A stretch of 64,000 nt of DNA from positions 1-64,000 of the forward strand of contig CAZVKN010000005.1 of assembly GCA_964627035.1 (NCBI GenBank). The letters are read 5' to 3'. The notes under the pieces were generated by a model that did no database searches, was not told the origin of the DNA, and saw only the letters and a list, made by a program, of their open reading frames with translations. Both the position numbers and the translations under genes were made by a program. The stretch comes from CAZVKN01 sp964627035 (GTDB lineage Bacteria; Electryoneota; AABM5-125-24; Hatepunaeales; Hatepunaeaceae). This document shows positions 45,141-54,000 of the stretch, piece after piece. Within the stretch, counting starts at the first letter, position 1; every line of letters starts with the position of its first letter.

Positions 45141-45758
45141 TTATAGTTCCCTTTGCAGTGCGATTACGACTCCCTGAATAAGACACTCCTCAGCTCGGAC
45201 GTTGATATCCTGCATAGTCTCGTTTGCCGGTCGCAGGATGATGTCTCCATCCTCACTGTGATGCAGATGCTTTATAGTTGCTTCACCGTCAACGAGCGCC
45301 AGCACAATGTCACCATCGTTTGCAGTCTGCTGCATACGGACTATTACGAAGTCTCCGTCAAGTATCCCGGCTTCAATCATGCTCTCACCGCGCACTTTCA
45401 GAGCAAATGATGCGCCACGCTTCAGCAGCCGATCATCAATCACGATAGATCCCAGCCAGTTCTCTACAGCGAGAATCGGGCTTCCGGCTGCAACCTCACC
45501 GATCAGAGGTAGTTTGTTCGGATCAGCTCGTTGACCGAGTTCGTCTATTAGTTCAAGCGTGCGATACGATCCTCTGCCGACTTTGCGCATGTAGCCCTTT
45601 TTGACCAGCGCATTAACCACATCAAATGCGCTCGGCGGTTTCATGCTGAACCGATCACCGAGCTGCTGCATGGTAGGCGATTTGCCGTTCAATGCCATAT
45701 AGTCGGTAATCCAGTTTAGAAACTGCTGCTGACGATCTGTCAGGATTTTGCGAGTCAT
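45141..45758 (-). CDS. lexA: LexA repressor, SOS regulator
   Basis: 205 residues. The winged-helix N-terminus (TDRQQQFLNWITDYMALNG, SPTMQQLGDRF, PPSAFDVVNALVKKGYM) differs somewhat from the E. coli recognition helix. The self-cleavage site is Ala-Gly in GEVAAGSPI (~89). The Ser nucleophile lies in VRGESMIEAGI (~125) and the Lys in DGEATIKHLH (~160), so autoproteolysis should work. GGAAGAG lies before ATG. The promoter upstream carries the palindrome CCTAA-N6-TTAGG between -35 and -10, which implies autoregulation through an operator that is not the E. coli or Gram-positive box. Confidence 0.95.
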   Translation of the reverse strand: MTRKILTDRQQQFLNWITDYMALNGKSPTMQQLGDRFSMKPPSAFDVVNALVKKGYMRKVGRGSYRTLELIDELGQRADPNKLPLIGEVAAGSPILAVENWLGSIVIDDRLLKRGASFALKVRGESMIEAGILDGDFVIVRMQQTANDGDIVLALVDGEATIKHLHHSEDGDIILRPANETMQDINVRAEECLIQGVVIALQREL

Positions 45759-45788
45759 GTCTCTTCCAATTGATTTACTGTCAGAAGC

Positions 45789-45817
45789 AATATACCTAAT
45801 ATGTGTTAGGATTGCAA
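45789..45817 (-). promoter_or_regulatory. lexA promoter with operator palindrome in the spacer
   Basis: On the minus strand TTGCAA (45812-45817) and TATATT (45789-45794) are separated by exactly 17 bases. The inverted repeat CCTAA/TTAGG (45795-45799 and 45806-45810) with a six-base centre fills that spacer. Binding there would block RNA polymerase. The start codon is about 30 bases downstream of -10. Confidence 0.8.
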
Positions 45818-46018
45818 GTGATTTAATAGAGAATTTTACGAGATATTGATTTTCTGTTATTTTTGTGTGATTACTCTATAGTCGAGCTTGTCTCAAGTCT
45901 AGACCCCGAGTTGTCTGGATGGTTTATATAAATTATCTGGGGAGAATGGATGCTCTGTGTGTTCTGCAGCAGCAGGAATGTCGTTGCTCTTATCTGTCTT
46001 GGACGGGCAATGTTTTTG

Positions 46019-46101
46019 CGTCACTTCGTCACATAATCACCTGAATCCCTTTGTGGTGTGGCGTTTGAGCCGGTGACGAAGATGTGACGAAGTGTGACGA
46101 A
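46019..46101. repeat. Dispersed ~80-bp repeat with CGTCAC motifs, copy 2 (inverted)
   Basis: The reverse complement aligns with 19420-19500: TTCGTCACACTTCGTCACAT at one end, AAAG(G/A)GATTCAGG in the middle, TGTGACGAAGTGACG at the other end. The centre is the most diverged part. Confidence 0.85.
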
Positions 46102-46123
46102 ACGGTAATCCGAGATTTTTTGA

Positions 46124-46192
46124 ACCACCAAGACACCAAGTCACAAAGAAGAATATAAATGGTTTTCTTGGTGTCTTCGTGCCTTGGTGGTC
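46124..46192. repeat. Palindromic repeat, ACCACCAAGACACC..GTGCCTTGGTGGT
   Basis: Second copy of the element at 10155-10225, with arms CCACCAAGACACCAAG and CTTGGTGTCTTCGTGCC. Confidence 0.85.
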
Positions 46193-46200
46193 AGTCTTTC

Positions 46201-46268
46201 TCATCTAACCAACATCACCTTCTGCGAAAATTGCTGTTCAGTTGAATTCAGCTTGATGAAAACAGGCG
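46201..46268 (-). pseudogene. Orphan tail of a type IX sorting domain
   Basis: Immediately after the TAG of the repetitive gene at 46269, a different minus-strand frame reads RVAPVFIKLNSTEQQFSQK followed by VMLVR and a TGA at 46201-46203. This is the last beta-strand block of a Por sorting domain (compare VYFVRM..KILLIR and IYLVRL..RKIVLVR). The upstream part of that domain is absent, so this is a remnant left by a deletion or rearrangement whose junction is near 46265. Confidence 0.7.
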
Positions 46269-47711
46269 CTACGCGTTCACGAATCCGTTAGAGTCAATCC
46301 AGCCGCGCAATATACCTTCCGTGTAAAAGTCAATAGATGGACCTCCACCACTATGACCTGCTGAGTTGAACACCAATCCGCATCCGGTCAGCAGTGTGGA
46401 GACGGACGCTGCATCGTTCACCACCACTTCCTTGCTGTTCATGCGCAGGGTTTGCTTGATGTCAACCACTCCTGACGCGTTACCGATCACGACATCATCG
46501 GTAATGGTACCTGTGCCTATTTTCAGATCGCGTGGAGTAACCGCAGTACCATTGCCATCAATCAAACCAGCGTCGTCACCGGGACCGACACGCATAGAGC
46601 CTTGAACTTTCACAAGTTGCTCATCGCGTCCAACGATGACATCAGCAGTTCCGGCATTGCCACCGATCTCAAGGTCTTCATCGCCATCAGCGTCAATGAC
46701 CGCAACATCGTTGCCAGGTCCGACCTGAAGACCTCCGGTAATTTCACAGTCACCGCCTACATTAAGGTCATCTGCGATGTTCACATCTTGACCGTTTCGA
46801 CCGATGTCAATATCAGCAGTTGAGTTCTGTCCACCAATTTCAAGATCGCGAGCACCGACACCGTCAAGTTCAGCGTCAATTCGTCCAGCAGCTTGTGCAG
46901 CAGCACCGATAAATAAGTCACCGTTCACGGTAACATCTTGACCGTTTCGTCCGATTTCAACATCGGCTGTTGAAGCTTGAGTACCGATATCCAGATCACG
47001 TGTACCTGCTCCGTCCGGTGCAGCATCTATTCTGCCACCGGTAGCAGCAGCATTGTCCACAAGCAATGGGCTCTTAACCGTTACATTAACATTTGCGTCT
47101 CCACCATTTTCCCTCCCAAGCATTATGCCGCGAGTGCGCAAGGTTGTACCGATGTTCAGCGCATCACCAAGGAGAACTACATTTTGACCGTTGGCATCTA
47201 TTTTGCCGGGATTTCCCTGAGCACCAACCCGGAACCGAGGCGATTCCACAATGACATCTGCATCATCAAAGGCTCCGTCCGGTTTACCGAGATGCAGATT
47301 TCCCGCTTCCTCATTGTTAGCAATGAACAGATCACCGGCAGGATCAACATCATTGATATCAATGCGGTACTCATTAGCTTCTGGACTTTCCAACTCCATA
47401 CCCTCGCCAACAGTAAGTGGTCAGTCAACCGCCATAATTCCGTTAGCAGTAACGCCACCGTCAATGGTTAAAGCTCCGGTTACTCCAGCGTCGCCTCCAA
47501 CATTCAGATCATCGGCAACATTCACGTCTTGACCGTTCCGCGATAAGTTCACATCATCGGTCGCTGCTGTTGTTCCAAGATTCAGATCTGCGTTATCGCC
47601 TTCAACGGAACTCTCTGCCGTGATCACACCACCGACTTTAAGAGTTTGATTACCCGGTGACTCCATATTCTGTGCATTCTGTGCATTTTCTGCATTTCCC
47701 CAACTTGCCAT
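46269..47711 (-). pseudogene. Repetitive beta-solenoid-like protein with an in-frame TGA
   Basis: ATG 47711 has AGGAG six bases upstream. The frame reads MASWGNAENAQNAQNMESPG, then repeats of about 45 residues built on IGRNGQDVNVADDLNVGGD / AGRIDAELDG / DLEIGG. At 47421-47423 an in-frame TGA follows GIMAVD. The same frame continues (PLTVGEGMELESPE) to TAG at 46269, giving about 480 residues if read through. Regular Asp/Gly/Ile/Val repeats suggest a trimeric fibre or beta-solenoid, and the end (IDFYTEGILRGWIDSNGFV) recalls phage-tail-fibre-like tips, but I do not recognise a family. There is no signal peptide and no complete sorting domain. GGA to TGA is the simplest origin of the stop. The downstream half could also start internally at a Met (MELESPEANEYR). 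Confidence 0.7.
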
Positions 47712-47733
47712 AATTTGCTCCTTTGTTTGGCAT

Positions 47734-49503
47734 TTATTGATTTAGGTAGGCGTACGGACCACCGTACACCCCTATATCAGAACGACTGCTGTCGGGATCC
47801 CTAAGATCAGGTCGTCCCTGATCTATACCGGGAGATCCCTCCGCCAGTCTGTAACTGCCTTCTACAAATATTGGTTCTTGATTATCAATATTCTGGTTTC
47901 CCCATCCCATTTCACCACCAACTACTACCTCATTAACATTCCAAAACAAATTGTAATTAGGAATAAGAGGCTGACCATGTCCCTGAGCGTTCCAAAGACC
48001 ATAAACAGCGTTAATAATCATATTATTGTCAAATGTTCCCCAACTCGACGCCATGTCTCCGCTTCCATGAAGGTTGATAAAAAGGTTGTTGCGTATTTGT
48101 GATGAAATAAATCCGCTAATAATCCCGTATCCATTTGAATTTGGAACCGAAAAAATGTTATTAACTATTTTCGTTCCCACCCCATCCATGCTGAGGCAGT
48201 AACATTGAAACTCTGAAGGATTAAGAAAGTTAAATCCTCTTATAATTGTGGTTGAATCTTGATCTCCCCCCAGCCAAACAATAACCCATAAATCAGTTCC
48301 GTTTAGAATTGTTTCCTCCGGTCCTTCTTCGCTGACAAGTGATACGTTCTTATCGAACATTTGTATTGACTCCCGATATTCACCTGCACTGACCATTATC
48401 GTATCTCCATCTTCGCTCGCCCAAATTGCATCCTGAATAGTCTCATAATCTTCCGGCACCCAGATGACTTCGGGATAATTATTTCTGATCGTGAACATTA
48501 CCACCTGACTTAAATTCGTGTTACCGCTAATATCTACAGCCCTTACTTGTGCAATAATCATGCCATCAGCTCGATCATTTGTATCAAAAAGCACATTGCC
48601 GTCATAGAAATTTTCTCTATTTACGCCATTCATGCTCCGCCAAAGTTGACCGTTCAGCAATAGTTGTACGCTGTCAAGTGCTGTGTTATCAATCACCTGA
48701 AAGCGCAAATTCACTGTACCTTCAAGTGTGTCACCCGGTGCAGGAGATAGCCAAATGATAGTCGGTGGTGTGTGATCTTCCGGTGGAGGATCGTCACTGT
48801 TGCTGACTCTTATCAATAACGATTGGCTGGTTCCAATATTGCCAGAATTATCCCAAGCCCGAGCCTCCCAGATATGCACGCCATCGCTGTCGGATCTTGT
48901 GTCCCACAGGTATTCGAGTGTCTCTTCACGCCCTTGCGGATAGTAAGTCATAACCAACGCACCGTTTCTGATCAGGCGCACCGAATCCACAGCGACCTCA
49001 TCGAAGAAACCGAGTACCAGCCTGACTGTGTCGCTCAGTGTGGATCCGGCATCGGGTGCTGTCCACCACACTTCCGGTGGTAAACGGTCTTCAGGGGGGT
49101 CGGTTACGTTCTTTACACTCACCATGAGGGTCGGACTTATTCCAAGATTACCTGCGTCGTCCCACGCGCGAACTTCGAGTATATAGACACCGTCTTCGAC
49201 CTCGCGACTGTCCCAATCCAGTGAATAGGTTGAGTCGCCCGATGCAGATATGCGCCACTCGTCAGGAGCGAAGCCGTTGCGATAGACAGCGATCCGGTCT
49301 ATATGTCCTTCGTTATCACTGACGGAGAATGAGATGGTGACAATTCCGGCGAGTTCGGAGCCGCTGTTGGGTGCAAGCCATTCGATTTCAGGTGGTTGGT
49401 AATCCGGGAATGGAGCGGTGGGAGCGTCGTCGCTGATGCAGCCGGATAGAACTAATACTGTTAAGACGGTAGCTAACAAGCTGGTTAAGAATCGTATAAA
49501 CAT
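47734..49503 (-). CDS. Lipoprotein with Ig-like repeats and right-handed beta-helix
   Basis: 589 residues from ATG 49503 (GGAG eight bases upstream; the frame is open four codons further). The lipobox VLVLSGC places the lipidated Cys at 22, so it is an envelope lipoprotein. Three Ig-like domains of about 100 residues follow, each opening PPEIEWLAPNSGS / PPEVWWTAPDAGS / PPTIIWLSPAPGD and containing YILEVRAWDDAGNLG-type strands. From ~345 a pectin-lyase-like beta-helix starts (VPEDYETIQDAIWASEDGDT) with FVEGSYRLAEGSPGIDQG near the end. It lacks a type IX sorting domain, unlike the other beta-helix protein here. It lies 22 bp upstream of the repetitive gene and may be co-transcribed with it. Confidence 0.85.
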   Translation of the reverse strand: MFIRFLTSLLATVLTVLVLSGCISDDAPTAPFPDYQPPEIEWLAPNSGSELAGIVTISFSVSDNEGHIDRIAVYRNGFAPDEWRISASGDSTYSLDWDSREVEDGVYILEVRAWDDAGNLGISPTLMVSVKNVTDPPEDRLPPEVWWTAPDAGSTLSDTVRLVLGFFDEVAVDSVRLIRNGALVMTYYPQGREETLEYLWDTRSDSDGVHIWEARAWDNSGNIGTSQSLLIRVSNSDDPPPEDHTPPTIIWLSPAPGDTLEGTVNLRFQVIDNTALDSVQLLLNGQLWRSMNGVNRENFYDGNVLFDTNDRADGMIIAQVRAVDISGNTNLSQVVMFTIRNNYPEVIWVPEDYETIQDAIWASEDGDTIMVSAGEYRESIQMFDKNVSLVSEEGPEETILNGTDLWVIVWLGGDQDSTTIIRGFNFLNPSEFQCYCLSMDGVGTKIVNNIFSVPNSNGYGIISGFISSQIRNNLFINLHGSGDMASSWGTFDNNMIINAVYGLWNAQGHGQPLIPNYNLFWNVNEVVVGGEMGWGNQNIDNQEPIFVEGSYRLAEGSPGIDQGRPDLRDPDSSRSDIGVYGGPYAYLNQ

Positions 49504-49631
49504 GATGATCTCCATAATAATTCGGGAACAGACAAAACCCTATACAAAAGCAATATAAACAGAAACGACAGAATTACAAGAGAGTGAATCGAAGAGAAAT
49601 TCTCAGCAGATGCAGCGGATGAAGCAGATTT

Positions 49632-49711
49632 AGTAATTTAGTAATTTAGAAATTGAGTGATTGAGTGATTGAGTGATTAAGTAATTTAGTAATTGCGTGA
49701 TTGAGTGATTC
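49632..49711. repeat. 8-bp tandem array, ten units
   Basis: Ten contiguous 8-mers drifting around AGTGATTG and AGTAATTT. It is the longest array of this family in the window and is followed at once by a palindromic repeat. Confidence 0.93.
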
Positions 49712-49730
49712 CTGCGGATTGAACGGATTA

Positions 49731-49791
49731 GTTTAGAGTTCAACCTTCAGGTTGTTCTTCTTCCCGACACGCTGAAGCGTGAACTCTAAAC
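49731..49791. repeat. Palindromic repeat, GTTTAGAGTTCA..TGAACTCTAAAC
   Basis: Member of the family at 12667-12719. The outer arms have a compensatory change on both sides (TAGAG/CTCTA instead of CAGAG/CTCTG), so pairing is kept. Confidence 0.88.
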
Positions 49792-49857
49792 TTCAATCCG
49801 AATGGACAGGAATGTTCATGCTTCATGTTGCTGTTTAGAGATGGGTGGTGGGAGGGT

Positions 49858-50826
49858 TCAGACGATGGTCATCCCGAGGCGGTCTGCGAGCAGCTTGATC
49901 AGTTCGTCCAGTCCCTGACCGGTTACGGATGAGATTGTACAGTCGAACAGGTCAGTGTCAATATGGTCATTGAGCAAATCGGATTTTGAGAGTACCACCA
50001 TTCTCGGCAGTTTTGCCATCATCGGATTGAATTGAATTAACTCATTCAGCAGTTCCTCGATTGAGCGCTCGTAGTCATCTTCTGTTGATTCAATCATTAG
50101 AAGGAGCAGTCGTGTCCGCTCAATATGCCGTAAGAAACGGTGACCGAGTCCTCGCCCGGTATGTGCTCCTTCCGCCAAACCGGGGATATCAGCCATCACA
50201 ATTCGCTGATACAGCCCGACCTGTATAACGCCTAACGCCGGATGCAGAGTGCTGAACGGATAATCACCGATAACGGGGTTTGCTTTAGTCAATGCAGCCA
50301 GCAAGGTAGATTTACCGACATTAGGTCTTCCGACCAGACCTACATCAGCAATCAGCTTCAGCTCCAGACGAACACGGAATTCCTGTCCGGGGAACCCAGA
50401 TTCTGCTCTGCGGGGTGATTGGTTGCGTGATGTGGCAAAGGCTTTGTTCCCTCGTCCGCCGCGTCCACCTTCGGCAGCGATGAACTGCTCCCCATCCTCT
50501 GCGAGATCAGCCATGATCGAGTTGTCTGCACAGTTCCAGATTACAGTTCCAACCGGCAACTCGATGATAAGATTTTTTGCTGACCGCCCGCTCTTTCGCG
50601 ATCCTTCACCGGGTTTACCGTTACCGGCTTTGTAAACACGGTTCAGGGTGATGTCCTGCAGAGTTGCAAGCTGAGAGGTGGCACGGAAGATGACACTACC
50701 CCCATGACCACCTTTGCCTCCATCCGGTCCCCCTTTCGGTGCATACCGTTGACGGTTGAAGCTGACCGCTCCATTGCCGCCTCTGCCTGCCCGGACAGTT
50801 ATTTCCGCTTCGTCAATAAATTTCAT
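49858..50826 (-). CDS. obg: Obg/CgtA ribosome-associated GTPase
   Basis: 322 residues, slightly short because the optional C-terminal OCT domain is missing. The Obg fold with glycine-rich arms (RAGRGGNGAVSF, APKGGPDGGKGGHGG, AEGGRGGRGNKAF) covers ~1-158. The G domain carries G1 GRPNVGKST (~165), G3 DIPG and G4 LSKSD in place of NKxD, which is a conservative variant, plus a C-terminal SSVTGQGLDEL. It is an essential GTPase in late 50S ribosome assembly and stress control. It has no evident ribosome-binding site. It is separated from the upstream secreted gene by a terminator and a palindromic repeat, so it probably has its own promoter. Confidence 0.95.
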   Translation of the reverse strand: MKFIDEAEITVRAGRGGNGAVSFNRQRYAPKGGPDGGKGGHGGSVIFRATSQLATLQDITLNRVYKAGNGKPGEGSRKSGRSAKNLIIELPVGTVIWNCADNSIMADLAEDGEQFIAAEGGRGGRGNKAFATSRNQSPRRAESGFPGQEFRVRLELKLIADVGLVGRPNVGKSTLLAALTKANPVIGDYPFSTLHPALGVIQVGLYQRIVMADIPGLAEGAHTGRGLGHRFLRHIERTRLLLLMIESTEDDYERSIEELLNELIQFNPMMAKLPRMVVLSKSDLLNDHIDTDLFDCTISSVTGQGLDELIKLLADRLGMTIV

Positions 50827-50873
50827 GAGACATTGGACAAAATAACCGCTGTTAGGTCGCCGTACGATTGTGC

Positions 50874-50936
50874 TCAGAGTTCAGGCTTCAGTCTGTGCCG
50901 GTGTAAGGAAAACACGCTAAAGCGTGAACTCTGAAC
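50874..50936. repeat. Palindromic repeat, TCAGAGTTCA..TGAACTCTGA family
   Basis: Fifth member of the family at 12667-12719, in the 200-bp gap upstream of obg. Confidence 0.87.
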
Positions 50937-50971
50937 ATTATCCATGAGAAACAGCAAAACAAATTGCAACA

Positions 50972-51004
50972 TAAAAAACCGTGACCCCATAAGAGGTCAC
51001 GGTT
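50972..51004 (-). terminator. Intrinsic terminator of the secreted gene at 51029-54175
   Basis: Perfect 10-bp stem AACCGTGACC / GGTCACGGTT with an 8-base loop; on the minus strand it runs into TTTTTT. It starts 25 bases after the stop codon. Confidence 0.92.
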
Positions 51005-51028
51005 AACATGCTGTCTGTGAAGATCAGA

Positions 51029-54000
51029 TTACTTCACGAGCACTACTTTCTGGCTCGCAGATGCATCAGGAGTCTGCAGACGGAGCACATAGACACCGGT
51101 TGACAGCGATGAAGCGTCAACAGGATACTGATAGCTGCCTGCACCAAGCTCTTTCTCGAACAGGTCAAGAGCAATACGTCCATTTACATCATACAGCGCC
51201 AAATGAACCACATCCAGTCTTGCTATGTCAAAGCTGACTGTTGTGGTCCCGTTGAACGGGTTCGGATATGCCGTGTTTAGGCTGAAGCTATGAGGAGAAG
51301 TCGAACCATCACCTTCAACTCCCACACCACCTAAATCACCGGCAGAGCGAGGCGTAATCGCATAGTGACCATAACTCTCGGTGATCACACCGGTAATGTC
51401 GTTGAATTCGGTTTCGAAGTTATAGGAGTCAAATCCACCACCTCCACATAAATCTTTCTGTTCCTGAGTCAGTCCCAAACCGGACAGCCAACCACGAACA
51501 TCAGATACGTCACGAATTGGAAGTTGACCGCGTCGGAATTCGGCACCAAAGTCTTCAAGCGTATCAACCTGAGCATTAGCGATATACACTAGTACACCTT
51601 CCAACTCTTCGCCGAGTTCGCTGAACTGCATGTCGTTGGTCTCAATCGGCAACGGATCGAAGATATCGTTACCATCACTGATCACTTCATACTCTGAAAC
51701 GTCAATGTAAGTAGCATACTGCCACTTTCGAGCTTCTTCCGGATCGCGCTCCATGACGATACCGGTGACTGTCACTTCAGCACCGACATCGAGGTCATCG
51801 TCTATATTGCGGATAAATACCGCAGACCACAGATCGCGTGCATCCTGAATGACGTAGGCATCGAATGCATCGTTGAAGGTCGGCGGGGTGGTGACGATAC
51901 CGGTGACGGTAACTTCATAGCCGCGATAGGGAGATGCATCGGAAGCGTTCTCCCACAACTCAGGACGAAACTGAACGTCATAAATGCTCAGATCACCCTC
52001 ATCACGCACGGTGTACATATAGTAGTAGTTGCGAGGTATAAGGGTCTCGTTTTCGAGATCGTTGGTTGCTGAAATTTTGTAAGCAACTCTGGTGCCTTCC
52101 GACTGTGCAGGAATAGTTGCACTGTATGTGTCACCTTCACCGGCTTCCATCTGCACAGTTGTCACATCATCTTCATCAATGTGTTCGTTCTCGCTAGTTA
52201 TGTAGATCAGATCAACCTGTGTCAACTCTACATCCTCGTCACCTGACGTAACGGTTGCGGTTACGGTGACAGATTGATCGGTCACCGGAACACCCGGATC
52301 GCGGATAACGTCATAAATAACCGGACGGGCTTCAGGATAGTTGTGGAATATGAAGCCTTCATAAGGAAGCTCCAGATCATCCAAATCCTCAAAGTTCAGA
52401 TCTTCCAACGGAACGTTCTGATACATGACCGGATTCAAAGTGGATGATCCTTCATTCTGTGGAATTCCGCCTGCATCAATGTCTTTGACGTACGTCAGGT
52501 GCAAAGCTTCATCGTAAACATCAACCGCAACTGACTGCCACGCTTCACTCTCAGAATCCCCGGGTCGCGGGTTTTCACCTTCATAATGTGTATTGGTGAT
52601 ATTTACAGCTTCCTTCCAAGTTATGCCGTAGTCGTCGGAAATTGAGACCATGATCTCGGCGTTGCTGTAGCCGTCACCGCTCGTATCCGCAGCAAACTCG
52701 AAGTTGTCGTAATCAAACGGAGGATCATCCTCGCCGGACAACTCCATGATCTGTTGGAAACTGACCCAAGTCACATAGACCATTCCTTCATTTTCGGGAT
52801 CGAACGCAATCGAACCGCGGTCGGCATTCATGCGCCATCCGCCGCAGCGACTGTGCCAGTTGCCGCCGTTGTTGGTCCGGTTGAAGTAGTAACCGTTGGC
52901 AATCAGAGTGAGTGTATCTTCCTGGCTGTTCCAGAACCACAGCATGTCGTGCTCACCTGTCATTCCGTCAATGATGTCGCCCTCATCGTTGACGAAAGGA
53001 CGCTCATACATCGCACAAGTTGCAAAGACACCGTAGGGTTCGTCATCCCAGGGATCAAGCTGGATGTCAACATCGCAGTACGGACGCCAGATATCACCGT
53101 ATCCTTCATCCGGATTTTCAGGATCGAGAGGATCAAAATCTACATCTTCCTGAAAATTATCGGGATCAGGCGGTATGATTTTGGTCATGCTCATCACTTC
53201 ATGCTCATCCGGATCATACTCTTCGCCCTCTTCCATGATGACATATCGGATATCGTTGTTGCGCTGGTATGCGCCGCCAACCGCTTCCCACGGACCCACG
53301 TCTGCTCCAACACGGTTGTGATGCCATGCCATGACGATCTTGTCGGATGTTCTTGAAGATGAAACGATTGTAGTGATGGCACTTGCGGTGTCAACGTTGA
53401 TCGGCGGCTCCGTCCATTCCCATTCCTGGAAATCACGGTCAGTTGCCTCGCCGGACCAGTAGCCGATTCTTTGGAAAAGAACGCCTTCATCTGAATTTTC
53501 TGTCGCAAGCATGTGGGCAGTATTATTCTGACTGATCGCACCCTTGGGCCAAATCAGGAATACTTCATTGGGCCACGTCGGGGCATAGGCAGACTCGAAA
53601 GCACCAATCCCGGGTGCGAAGTCAACGCACATGGTTGACAGATATTCATCGCCCTGCAGCGGGTTCGGCTGAGAATGGCAGAAAACTACAGCACGACCGT
53701 CTTCAGGCAGAATTGTCACATGCCCATAGCCTGCACGGTTACTGTTATCAACTACGATGCCGCCGTCCCGCGGTTCCAGCCACTCTTCCGCATCTGGATC
53801 ATACCAGTTGTAAGCCATCCGACGGCGAGCCTGACCGGAATCGTAGCTCTTCATCCAGGTGACATGTATGCCGCCGTCAGGATCTAAGGCGATCATTTTG
53901 CTGATTGTGCCGTTGTGCTGGTAATCATAGTAGGTCTCGCCGACCTCAGCCGTTTCTCCTACAGGATCACGGCGTGGATTGAGACGATCCAATTCATGGA

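Noticed and set aside
47421..47423. UGA recoded as Gly or selenocysteine
   Set aside because: TGA ends galE and the secreted gene at 1021-3231, so it is a normal stop here; no SECIS-like hairpin was seen just downstream of the TGA.
49632..49711. CRISPR array
   Set aside because: Units are 8 bp, contiguous and without spacers; no cas genes.
52754..53356. 200-codon plus-strand frame opposite the secreted gene at 51029-54175
   Set aside because: Antisense shadow; no ribosome-binding site, and the minus frame has a signal peptide, domains and a terminator.
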